Assembly: GCA_900539345.1 (NCBI GenBank)
Contig: UQBS01000072.1
Coordinates: 1 to 12,360, forward strand
Length of the DNA stretch: 12,360 nucleotides
From: an uncultured Coriobacteriaceae bacterium
Lineage (GTDB): Bacteria; Actinomycetota; Coriobacteriia; Coriobacteriales; UMGS124
Reading direction: 5' to 3'
The translations under genes and the position numbers were made by a program. Positions within the stretch are counted from its first letter, which is position 1. Each line of letters begins with the position of its first letter. Shown piece by piece: positions 1 through 5,511 of this stretch. The notes beneath the pieces are model-generated. The model searched no databases, had not been told where the DNA came from, and saw nothing but the letters and a program-made list of their open reading frames with translations.

Positions 1-152
1 ACAAGACCTACAGGGGGCTGCAGGTGGTGTGCGGCGAGGCCCACGTCCAGATCGGCGCGCCTGCGGAGATTTCGTTCAACGCGACCGTCTCGCCCGAGGC
101 CTCCCAGGAGCTGAGCGTGAGCATCCCCCCGACGGTGCAGGACTACCGGTAG
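1..152 (+). CDS. C-terminal end of an unidentified protein (partial)
   Basis: An open frame enters from the left edge (codons in phase from base 3) and stops at TAG 150-152, giving the last 49 residues. The segment alternates hydrophobic and polar residues, as in beta-strands, and ends with PPTVQDYR. It contains no motif I recognise. Codon use is GC-rich like the real genes in the window, which supports true coding. Family and function cannot be assigned from this piece. It converges on the AbiE operon on the opposite strand. Confidence 0.55.
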   Translation, partial: KTYRGLQVVCGEAHVQIGAPAEISFNATVSPEASQELSVSIPPTVQDYR

Positions 153-197
153 GGGAGGCGTGGCTGCGCGGGTGTTCGGTGTAGTTGCCCACCGGCC

Positions 198-386
198 TCA
201 ATGAGCCGGCATCTCTTCCCGGTCCAAGTCTGCATGGCTCCATCGCAATCCGTCGCAGTGCCGATCCAAGGCGCAATCGAACAACCTGGCGGCAAGTTTC
301 GACGCTTCCTTGATGTCATGGAGCTGTTTGGCAATGCCTGTTTGTGCGCTGAGCTTGGCATATTGCCTTACCTGGGAAGCGTCCCA
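198..386 (-). pseudogene. Possible remnant of an unidentified gene
   Basis: A 62-codon open frame on the minus strand between TAG (387-389) and TGA (198-200). The second half reads like real protein, with amphipathic stretches such as IAKQLHDIKEASKLAARLF and the ending DREEMPAH. No ATG with a ribosome binding site opens it, and the frame upstream is broken by the TAG, so it is probably the 3' end of a decayed gene lying just downstream of abiEii. I do not recognise the family. The rest of the 153-481 gap shows nothing else I can name. Confidence 0.25.
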
Positions 387-481
387 CTACGAATATGTTC
401 CTTGCTGAGCGTTACTCGCTGCTTTTCCCGTAGCAGAGTCGTGCGCGCGCGGGATTGCGTCGCGCCCGCTGCGCGTGCCTT

Positions 482-1315
482 CTACTTGGCTGCGTCTATC
501 TTTGCTACGAGGGCGTTGGCCCACTCGACGGCCTCGTCGGCAGTGGGCAGGACGTCGAGGCCCTTGGCCTGCGAGGCGTACAGCTCGTCCCAGCCCTCGC
601 CCTTGACGACGGTTGGCGGCCATGCCTGCTCGCGCCGGTACTCGAAAAGCCTGGTGCACACCTCGCGGGTCTTTTCATAGTCGACGTCTCCGCCGGTGAC
701 GGCTATCTGCAGGTCTATCAGGTCGTGGGCGCGCTCGCTGTCTGGGCTGCTGGCAGCATGCAGCTTTTGGGCTATCTGGTGCTCAAGCCTCATGCACGGC
801 ACGGGCCCCGGTTCGGGGAACCCGAGCTGGGCCAGGATGGCCGCGGCCTCGGGCGAGGACACCATGTCGGGGTCGTCGGCGTCGCCCACCTCGTTGTGGC
901 CCACCTCGAGCGGCAGCGTCATCCAGGACTTGCCGTTGTAGGTGAGCTTGACCTCGAACGGCTGCATGATGTAGGCCGTGGGCACGCCCTCGGGCGAGGG
1001 CGGCTCCTCGGGTACGACGGTGCCCGTGAAACCGTGCCAGCCCTCCGACAGCGCGCTCTCAAGGTGCGATATGTACTCCTCCAGCGACGATGCTCTGGCG
1101 GTGTCGAGGTCGCGCGAGAAGCGCGTGGCGTCCTTGCCGAAGCGGATCTTCAGGGCGTTGCCGCCCTTGGCGGCTCCGTCGGGAAGCATTTGCCCGACTA
1201 TCGCGGTGGCCAGCAGGCGCTTGACGCGGCCGGGCTCGTCGCCCGTCTTCGCGCAGAGCCTGTCTATGGCCAGGTCGAGGTTCCTCCTGCTGTTCGGCTT
1301 CTTGGGCTGCGTCAT
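482..1315 (-). CDS. abiEii: AbiEii-type nucleotidyltransferase toxin
   Basis: 277 residues. This is the toxin of an AbiE toxin-antitoxin system (historically type IV), a cytoplasmic DUF1814/AbiEii nucleotidyltransferase that arrests growth, first described as phage abortive infection. Visible family motifs: GGNA at 51-54 with RFSRDLD at 65-71 (the G-G...S-x-D-L-D nucleotidyltransferase signature), E137 in LPLEVG, and the conserved QIAQKLHA (180-187) followed by R195 and DLIDL (198-202). All key positions appear intact. Start: ATG 1315-1313, preceded by AAGGAG about 5 nt upstream, which lies inside the last codons of the antitoxin gene. The ATG overlaps the antitoxin stop as ATGA (1315-1312), so the two are translationally coupled and share the promoter upstream of abiEi. 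In-frame codons upstream of 1315 belong to the shadow of the antitoxin gene. Length matches the family (roughly 250-300 residues). Confidence 0.9.
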   Translation of the reverse strand: MTQPKKPNSRRNLDLAIDRLCAKTGDEPGRVKRLLATAIVGQMLPDGAAKGGNALKIRFGKDATRFSRDLDTARASSLEEYISHLESALSEGWHGFTGTVVPEEPPSPEGVPTAYIMQPFEVKLTYNGKSWMTLPLEVGHNEVGDADDPDMVSSPEAAAILAQLGFPEPGPVPCMRLEHQIAQKLHAASSPDSERAHDLIDLQIAVTGGDVDYEKTREVCTRLFEYRREQAWPPTVVKGEGWDELYASQAKGLDVLPTADEAVEWANALVAKIDAAK

Positions 1316-1839
1316 GCCAGCTCCTTCTCCAGTCTGTCGTATTCGTCGGCGGTGACCAGGCCCGCCTCGCGCGCCTGCTTCGCGGCCTCGCGCAGCCGCC
1401 CGGGCATCACGGAGCGCATGCAGGCCTCGATGGCGTCGGCCACGCGCTGGGAGGGGATGCCCTCGTAGAGCGTGGCCCGCTCGCCCTTGGGCGCGGCCAC
1501 GGGCTCCACCCACGCGGGCAGCCTGCGGCGCACCCGCTTGGGCGTGGCCACTTCTATTGCGCGGGGGTCCACGAGCGCCAGGCCGTGCATGGCGAGCACG
1601 GACTGACCCCATAGGTAGCCGTCCTCGCCCACGAGCGCCACGGCCTCGGCGTACTGATCGTAGGGCGTGGGCACCCAGCGTGCGAGCTTGTAGACGCCGT
1701 GGCCGCGTCGCACGAGCCTGCCGTCGGCGCACCACCGGTTGAGCTCGCTGGGTGCTATGCCGGCCTTCTGCGCCTGCGCCGCGGTGACGATGCCGTACCC
1801 GTCTGCTGCGATGTCGTATATGTCGTCGAAATGTGTCAT
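1312..1839 (-). CDS. abiEi: AbiEi-type antitoxin / autorepressor
   Basis: 175 residues. It is the partner of the AbiEii toxin. AbiEi proteins have an N-terminal winged helix-turn-helix that represses their own operon and a C-terminal domain needed for antitoxicity. Here residues about 8-50 form the AbiEi_4-like winged helix (IVTAAQAQKAGIAPSELNRW, then RLVRRGHGVYKL at the wing). Residues 51-175 match the AbiEi_1-like domain, including YLWGQSVLAMHGLA and LPAWVEPV. ATG 1839-1837 is preceded by a weak AAGG about 8 nt upstream and lies at the edge of a perfect inverted repeat in its promoter. The stop TGA overlaps the toxin start. It is somewhat shorter than many AbiEi proteins (about 200 or more residues) but contains both regions. 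Family assignment is by motif and by its coupling to an unmistakable AbiEii. Confidence 0.88.
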   Translation of the reverse strand: MTHFDDIYDIAADGYGIVTAAQAQKAGIAPSELNRWCADGRLVRRGHGVYKLARWVPTPYDQYAEAVALVGEDGYLWGQSVLAMHGLALVDPRAIEVATPKRVRRRLPAWVEPVAAPKGERATLYEGIPSQRVADAIEACMRSVMPGRLREAAKQAREAGLVTADEYDRLEKELA

Positions 1840-1874
1840 GTCAAAACCTTAGCATATCTGTATAGGTTTTGACA
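1839..1874. promoter_or_regulatory. Inverted repeat, probable AbiEi operator
   Basis: Perfect 10-bp arms TGTCAAAACC (1839-1848) and GGTTTTGACA (1865-1874) flank a 16-bp AT-rich centre. One arm fills most of the -35/-10 spacer; the other covers the transcription start region up to the ATG. AbiEi proteins are known to bind inverted repeats in their own promoters and repress. The placement here fits that, though binding itself is inferred. Confidence 0.7.
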
Positions 1875-1887
1875 ATGCCGGGTTCAA
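1859..1887 (-). promoter_or_regulatory. abiE operon promoter
   Basis: On the minus strand, TTGAAC (1887-1882) is followed by exactly 17 nt and then TATACA (1864-1859), a good vegetative -35/-10 pair. The predicted start lies about 12 nt upstream of the abiEi ATG, so the leader is very short. The inverted-repeat arms sit in the -35/-10 spacer and over the start site. Confidence 0.65.
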
Positions 1888-2208
1888 TCGCGTCGGAAAT
1901 GTTGGTGTAAGCGCTCGTCAGGTAACTGAATGTCCCTTATAAAATCAAAGGGCCGCCAGTTGCCCGGCGACCCCTCTTTGTCCTTGCCTCACGTAGAGTC
2001 CACAAGGACTGTTTCACTGAGACTATCTTAACCACGAACCCATTTTGGTGGGCGACAATTTGATGAAATCCAGGAGCCCCTCGAGCAAACAACAGCCTAC
2101 GAAAGCCGAGCCAAACGGTCAAGTTCAAGCTCGGTGATCGTTGCTTGATAGGCAGTTGGTTTCTTCATGTGATCTCCTCAAGCGCAAGTCGCTGCTACAC
2201 TTATCGCG
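1880..2208. other. Gene-poor stretch upstream of abiE, decayed DNA
   Basis: No intact gene lies here. The only suggestive signal is a minus-strand micro-ORF (2168-2097, 23 codons, MKKPTAYQATITELELDRLA) with a strong GAGGAG ribosome binding site 6 nt before its ATG. After its TAG, another frame continues through about 1937 with plausible protein. This looks like the start of a small gene broken by a frameshift or stop, of no family I recognise. Bases 2209-2360 hold an open + frame that I also cannot identify. Confidence 0.3.
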
Positions 2209-2359
2209 ATGTGGCAACGCCTCCACGGCGTGACCATTCCTTCACTGGTGCCGCTCGAAAGGATTTCAATAGACGCAGGGCCCCTCATGCTCGTCGACCT
2301 CATTACCCAGCAGAGTTCGCGATTGGTGGTTCCTGTATTGTATACCAACGTCCGTACTC

Positions 2360-2592
2360 TTGGAGCGAGGAGCACCCGGGCAACCGCGTGGGCCGGGACT
2401 TCGCCGCCGGGCTTCTTCGGGACGATGAGGACGGAGATGTCCCGCGGCAGGGACTGGTCGGGCGTCACCCTGGAGGAGCTCGCGTCCAGGACAGGCGCCT
2501 ACACCGGGCGCCACAACACCGAGAGGATAAAGCGCTCGCTCGGCGGGATGAGCCCGCTTCAGTTCAGGAGGAGCCTGGGCCTCGCGGTGTAG
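2360..2592 (+). pseudogene. IS3-family transposase, C-terminal remnant
   Basis: Bases 2409-2592 encode the characteristic end of an IS3-family (IS150/IS3-like) OrfB integrase-type transposase: GFFGTMRTEM, RGRDWSGVTLEELA, then RHNTERIKRSLGGMSP and FRRSLGLAV before TAG 2590-2592. The family's catalytic D,D region is missing. Just upstream the match continues only by changing frame (ERGAPG in one frame, NRVGRD in another), so there are small indels as well as the truncation. Downstream, 2598-2617 has a small GGTAC/GTACC dyad, and 2631-2650 may be the outer end of the element, but I cannot find a matching left end. Non-functional. Confidence 0.75.
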
Positions 2593-2653
2593 GCTCCGGG
2601 TACGGAAAAACGGTACCACCCCCTTTTGCTCAGTTCGAATTGACAAGACACAG

Positions 2654-2925
2654 ATGAGCGACGGGGCCGAGATGGGGGCGCTGGTCGGCGACGTCTGTTG
2701 GCTGTGCCGCGAGACCGGGGACCGCCGCTTCGAGTGGTTCGCAGGCTGCTCGGGGGGCATGCGGTGGGGATTGTCGCGCACGCCGGGCTCCCCATATCCA
2801 GCGGTCGGGTCGAGGGCACGAACAGCATGATAAAGACGGCACGCGGGCAGGCCTACGGACTGCCCGACGACGGGTGCTTCTTCCTGAAGGCAATCGACGC
2901 CAGCCACAGGAAGGACAGGTGGTGA
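2654..2925 (+). pseudogene. ISL3-family transposase, C-terminal remnant
   Basis: The C-terminal tail of an ISL3/IS204/IS1001-type transposase: LPISSGRVEGTNSMIKTAR, GQAYGLPDDGCFFLKAID, ending TGA 2923-2925. The preceding part (RETGDRRFEWFA) lies in a different frame, so a single frameshift near base 2743 separates the halves. The N-terminal zinc-finger/HTH and most of the DDE domain are absent. It follows the IS3 remnant in the same orientation within 65 bp, showing repeated insertion and decay. Non-functional. Confidence 0.75.
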
Positions 2926-2956
2926 GACATGGCGGAGCACGGGAATCCGCTGAGAC

Positions 2957-3020
2957 CCAAAAAATAGGGCAGAATCGCTTTTGCAATCCCGTCCCTAAAA
3001 CACGTGGGTTTTGACATCTA
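2957..3020 (-). ncRNA. Small RNA, copy A of a tandem pair downstream of abiF
   Basis: On the minus strand the predicted transcript starts near 3020 and ends in UAUUUUUU (2966-2959), about 62 nt. It contains a 5' hairpin AAAAC-CCACGU-GUUUU, then a terminator-type hairpin with outer pairs AGGG/CCCU (2996-2993 with 2969-2966) and inner GCAAAA/UUCUGC. Relative to copy B, outer pair 4 (G-C here, C-G there) and inner pair 3 (A-U here, G-C there) change compensatorily; inner pair 4 is a mismatch here. The loop CCC could pair with GGG between the hairpins (a possible pseudoknot). A promoter-like element sits directly upstream. AbiF proteins are known to be associated with a conserved ncRNA; the antitoxin role is inferred. 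Confidence 0.55.
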
Positions 3021-3025
3021 CCGTC

Positions 3026-3056
3026 ATCTTAGCACGGCAAGCTCAGTATTTGTCCA
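3026..3056 (-). promoter_or_regulatory. Promoter-like element for small RNA copy A
   Basis: Minus-strand TAAGAT (3031-3026) is preceded by TGC, giving an extended -10 (TGCTAAGAT). A TTGACA-like TGGACA lies at 3056-3051 with a long 19-nt spacer. The -10 is exactly 101 bp from the corresponding -10 of copy B, so it lies at the same place in the repeat unit. Confidence 0.5.
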
Positions 3057-3057
3057 G

Positions 3058-3121
3058 ATAAAAAATAGGCGGAACCGCTTCCGCGCCCCCGCCTTACAAA
3101 ACCCGTGGGTTTTTTTGTCTA
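3058..3121 (-). ncRNA. Small RNA, copy B of a tandem pair, adjacent to abiF
   Basis: The predicted minus-strand transcript runs from about 3121 to the U-run ending at 3060. It has a 5' hairpin AAAAC-CCACGG-GUUUU (stem identical to copy A), a G-rich linker, and a terminator hairpin: AGGC/GCCU outer pairs and GCGGAA-GCGG-UUCCGC inner hairpin, followed by UAUUUUUU. Every landmark is displaced by exactly 101 bp from copy A, at roughly 75% identity. Its promoter overlaps the 3' end of abiF, so the RNA can be made independently or cut from abiF read-through. It would also act as the abiF terminator. Function as RNA antitoxin is inferred from the AbiF literature. Confidence 0.6.
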
Positions 3122-3126
3122 GAACC

Positions 3127-3154
3127 ATTATGCCCTATCAAAACCAGCTGTCAA
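3127..3154 (-). promoter_or_regulatory. Promoter of small RNA copy B, inside the abiF 3' end
   Basis: Minus-strand TTGACA (3154-3149, perfect -35, within the last codons of abiF), a 16-nt spacer, then CATAAT (3132-3127). The predicted start is near 3121, immediately before the first RNA hairpin. This is the strongest consensus promoter seen in the window. Confidence 0.65.
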
Positions 3155-4100
3155 TCAGAGTTTCCAAAAAGGCGAAGGATGATTGGATAACGTCGCTCGA
3201 GGGAATGAGCCTCGCTGTGCTGCTCATCCGCTTCTTGAGCTCCGTGAGGTTCGCCGAGGCTCTCCTTTTCCCCGACCCGCAGGCCACGAGCTCGACATGC
3301 AGGTACAGGAGCGTTGTAATCTGCCTGATGCGGGGGTTCTTCATCTTGGCCGTCCTCACGCGGTGCGACAGCCCGATTTCCGCCAGGGCGGCCATGATCG
3401 CAGCATCGGCGTTGATCCGCGTGTCGACGGCCGCAATGCCGTTCAAGATGTCGGACGAGTGCGCGCAGGCGTTCCTCACTGACTTCGCCTGGCGAAGCAT
3501 GTAGTGCTCGTGGACCATCTTCCGGTCGCCCCAACGCTCTGCACAGAAGAGGTAGAGGTTGATAAAGCTGCCGAAGGAGAAGAGCTCCATGAGGACCCAG
3601 ATGGGCATGTCGGCCGGGTTGCCGCCGTACTTTCTGACGAGGTCGCCGCAGAACAGGTCGTTTCCCATCATGCCGACCTCGCCTTCGCGACGCCGGCGCT
3701 CGTTGCGGTTGAGGCTTGCCATGTAGTCTCGCACGACGGCATAGCCGTCCTCGCCGTCGCGCTCGGTCACGGTGCGCACCAGCTTCGTTCGCGCTGCATG
3801 TTCGACGTCGAGCGTCAGCGGCAGCAATGCGTAGCGCAGGTCGCGGTCGAGCGAGGCGAGCGTCTTTAGGTGTCCGAAGTCGAGGTTGGCGTACTGGCCG
3901 TCGTGCGGCCCGCCGACGCGCTTGTCGAAGAGGGCGCGGTACGCGGCGATCTTGAAGAAGTAGGTCCGCTCGGAGAGGTATTCGGCGGCGTCTTCTTCGG
4001 AGCACAGCTCGAACGCGACGCCCTTTGACCTGAGGTGCTCGATTTGCTCCTCGACCGTGAGCAGGGGCTTGCGTTGCCCGATATCGTCGGCTTCCGCCAT
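3138..4100 (-). CDS. abiF: AbiF / Abi_2-family HEPN abortive-infection protein
   Basis: 320 residues. It belongs to the Abi_2 (AbiD/AbiF) family of HEPN-fold ribonucleases that act as phage-defence toxins in the cytoplasm. Seen in order: the N-terminal KPLLTVEEQIEHLRSKGVAF (11-30), YFFKIAAYRALF (47-58), FGHLKTLASLDRDLRYALL (75-93), PIWVLMELFSFG (166-177), and the HEPN motif R209-NACA-H214, the R-x4-H catalytic signature. The AbiF-type tail follows, NPRIRQITTLLYLH (255-268) and a final FLETLIDSWF. Length and all key positions look complete. ATG 4100-4098 was chosen because AAGGAAGAGGG lies directly upstream and the Abi_2 homology begins ten residues in; the open frame runs further upstream without homology. 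Two small RNA genes follow on the same strand. Published work, recalled from memory, describes AbiF as a toxin with an RNA antitoxin and as a probable ancestor of Cas13. Confidence 0.88.
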   Translation of the reverse strand: MAEADDIGQRKPLLTVEEQIEHLRSKGVAFELCSEEDAAEYLSERTYFFKIAAYRALFDKRVGGPHDGQYANLDFGHLKTLASLDRDLRYALLPLTLDVEHAARTKLVRTVTERDGEDGYAVVRDYMASLNRNERRRREGEVGMMGNDLFCGDLVRKYGGNPADMPIWVLMELFSFGSFINLYLFCAERWGDRKMVHEHYMLRQAKSVRNACAHSSDILNGIAAVDTRINADAAIMAALAEIGLSHRVRTAKMKNPRIRQITTLLYLHVELVACGSGKRRASANLTELKKRMSSTARLIPSSDVIQSSFAFLETLIDSWF

Positions 4101-4130
4101 CCCTCTTCCTTCCGTCTCGATGTTCGAATA

Positions 4131-4136
4131 ATTATA
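4131..4136 (-). promoter_or_regulatory. abiF -10 element
   Basis: A perfect TATAAT on the minus strand (4136-4131), preceded by TG, lies about 31 nt upstream of the abiF start codon. No good -35 is found at 16-18 nt; the best is CAGCAC. Transcription would begin near 4124, giving a leader of about 24 nt that carries the ribosome binding site. Confidence 0.5.
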
Positions 4137-4366
4137 CAGGCCCAGCCATTCATGTGCTGCATGTCCGGTACTCAAGCAGGACAATCTTAGTGGGTGCGTT
4201 GGGGTTGGAATGGGACATGTGCGTCTCGCGCTCCTTACGTCGCTCTCCAGGCGGTCGTATGCGCGGCTGTGTTTGCCGATGGGCGACTGTAGCACCCGTC
4301 CGTGGCGCGCCTGCGTCCGCGGTCCCCGCCTGCTTATTTGCGTGCCCCTGCCGGAAGGGCCTGCCC

Positions 4367-4610
4367 ATGTCCCGTGCCAGCAAGATGCTTGTGGAGTTCG
4401 CCGAGCAGATGGCGCGCGTCGCGCCTGCTGTCGAGCCGTTCGGCAGCATACGTGAGCGCCCGCACGCGCGTCGAGTGCCGCTGTCGGGCGTGCGGGCATG
4501 TGCGGTCGCCCTACCCCAAAGGCATGCCCCAAGGCGGCACCTGTCCGGGGTGCGCCAAACGTGCCGCGACCCAGCGCCATGCGCAGGCCCACGAGCGGCA
4601 GGAACGCTGA
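4367..4610 (+). pseudogene. Small zinc-ribbon protein, frameshifted
   Basis: ATG 4367 has GGAAGGG 7 nt upstream and opens MSRASKMLVEFAEQMARVAP, then VEPFGS. The reading then has to shift by one base near 4445 to continue as SARTRVECRCRACGHVRSPY, ...GGTCPGCAKRA, ending HERQER at TGA 4608-4610. The second part has a CxxC...CxxC zinc-ribbon (CRAC and CPGC), like the ribbons of phage- and actinobacteria-encoded proteins that also carry nuclease domains. Neither frame alone makes sense across both parts, so this is probably a frameshifted gene of about 80 codons. Function unknown. Confidence 0.45.
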
Positions 4611-4890
4611 GACCTCGCCTTCTGAGCTCCCGTCGCGCGGTATCTCAGCCAGTCAGCCGTTAGCAGTGTTGGTATCGCTAACATTGGCGATAGAGGCCAG
4701 CGAGGCAATCACCAGGTGTTCTAGCCTGCAATACAATGTGGCACCTTTCCAGCTCGCTGGTGGGGTTGCCGTTGTGGCCCCGTTACGGCTTTGCCTTTGG
4801 TACTTCCGCTCCGTATCCCGCATTGTCGTGTCCTCGAGCTGCATGTGGTCAAGCGGACACGGCGTCTGCTCACGGGTCCCTCCGGCGCCC
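4611..4890. other. Intergenic stretch with no recognised gene
   Basis: No open frame here has recognisable protein. Two small overlapping dyads are visible: GTTAGC/GCTAAC at about 4658-4681 and TATCGC/GCGATA just after it. I see no matching promoter-gene pair and assign no function. Confidence 0.4.
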
Positions 4891-4891
4891 C

Positions 4892-5353
4892 TTACTTGAA
4901 CACGGGGGCCAGGCCGCTGGCGGGGATGCCGCCTCGGTCGACGGGCTTGTCATCGCCGTCGCGGTACACCTCGAGCAGCACATCGACCCAGACGCGCAGG
5001 TCATCGGTCTTGTACTGCCTGAGGTGGCCGATGCCGATGATGACGGGCTCGAACGGCTCGAGCACCATGCGGGCGAGCTTGCCGGGGTCCATGTCGAGCG
5101 GCGTGAGCGCGAGGGCCGCGCCGCAGCCCGAGTGGATCGTCTCGATGGTCTCGCCGTCGTGGCCGCAGCCGACGAAGCGCTTGCTGCCGAGTAGGTCTTC
5201 CAGGCGGATGCCCGGTTCGTCGATGTCGCGCATGGCGAGCTGCGAGCCTGAGCGGATGATGATGCGGTCGAGGTCCACGTCATCGGCCGTCGCCGACTCG
5301 CGGCCGGCGAGCGGGTCGTCCTTGGCGACGATCATGCACTCGCGCTCCTGCAT
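4892..5353 (-). pseudogene. LysR-type regulator lacking its DNA-binding half
   Basis: About 153 residues corresponding to the C-terminal half of a LysR-type effector-binding domain: ECMIVAKDDPLAGRES, then DLDRIIIRSGSQLAMRD, and PFEPVIIGIGHLRQYKTDD, ending TAA at 4894-4892. LysR proteins are about 300 residues with an N-terminal winged helix. Here no HTH is found upstream in any frame, although the reading frame stays open to 5626. It lies divergent to the flavoprotein at 5512, the usual place for a LysR regulator of that gene. A deletion probably removed the 5' half and left the flavoprotein without its original neighbour regulator. ATG 5353 is only a nominal start. Confidence 0.7.
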
Positions 5354-5436
5354 GTGCCGCCTGGCCGCCGCGCTTCCTTCCGCCTCCTGCAACATCCCCT
5401 TACAAACCCGCAATTCTCTGTTTATGGCCTTTGCGG

Positions 5437-5464
5437 CCTTGCCGTTGTTGAATGGATGGCAAGG
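5437..5464. promoter_or_regulatory. Dyad upstream of the flavoprotein gene
   Basis: Perfect 7-bp arms CCTTGCC (5437-5443) and GGCAAGG (5458-5464) are separated by 14 bp, 47 bp before the start codon. Position and symmetry suit a transcription-factor operator, possibly for the lost divergent LysR protein. The assignment is inference. Confidence 0.35.
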
Positions 5465-5466
5465 AA

Positions 5467-5487
5467 TCGCCCCGATGAGCGGGGCGA
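5467..5487 (+). promoter_or_regulatory. Hairpin just ahead of the flavoprotein ribosome binding site
   Basis: TCGCCCC (5467-5473) pairs perfectly with GGGGCGA (5481-5487) over a 7-nt loop. It ends 10 nt before the AAAGGAG ribosome binding site (5498-5504). There is no U-run, so it is not a terminator. It may stabilise the mRNA or be a protein-binding dyad. Confidence 0.4.
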
Positions 5488-5511
5488 CATGATATGTAAA
5501 GGAGCATTCCC

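Noticed and set aside
482..1735. Reading the AbiEii frame as a 417-residue protein starting at 1735
   Set aside because: Residues before 1315 are Arg/Ala/Gly-rich shadow of abiEi. The motif-bearing part starts at ATG 1315 with a ribosome binding site and the ATGA overlap.
2957..3121. CRISPR array interpretation of the 101-bp repeats
   Set aside because: Only two copies, units about 62 bp and only about 75% identical, each with its own promoter-like and terminator-like signals and no cas genes. This fits tandem small RNA genes better.
2959..3121. Reading the tandem RNAs on the plus strand
   Set aside because: The stems also fold on the plus strand (one G-U is kept there), and AAAACCC/GGGTTTT plus T-run looks like a terminator. 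However, the matched -35/-10 elements at equal offsets and the UAUUUUUU ends favour the minus strand.
4150..4218. 22-codon leader ORF (MSHSNPNAPTKIVLLEYRTC) between 4218 and 4150, upstream of abiF
   Set aside because: It has an AAGGAG far from the ATG, but it lies upstream of the abiF TATAAT box and has no recognisable features, so it is not supported as a gene.
3138..4592. A 484-residue AbiF starting at 4592
   Set aside because: The extra N-terminal 164 residues show no homology, and the TATAAT box and ribosome binding site sit right before ATG 4100.
4653..4844. 63-codon minus-strand ORF
   Set aside because: No ribosome binding site and no recognisable motif.
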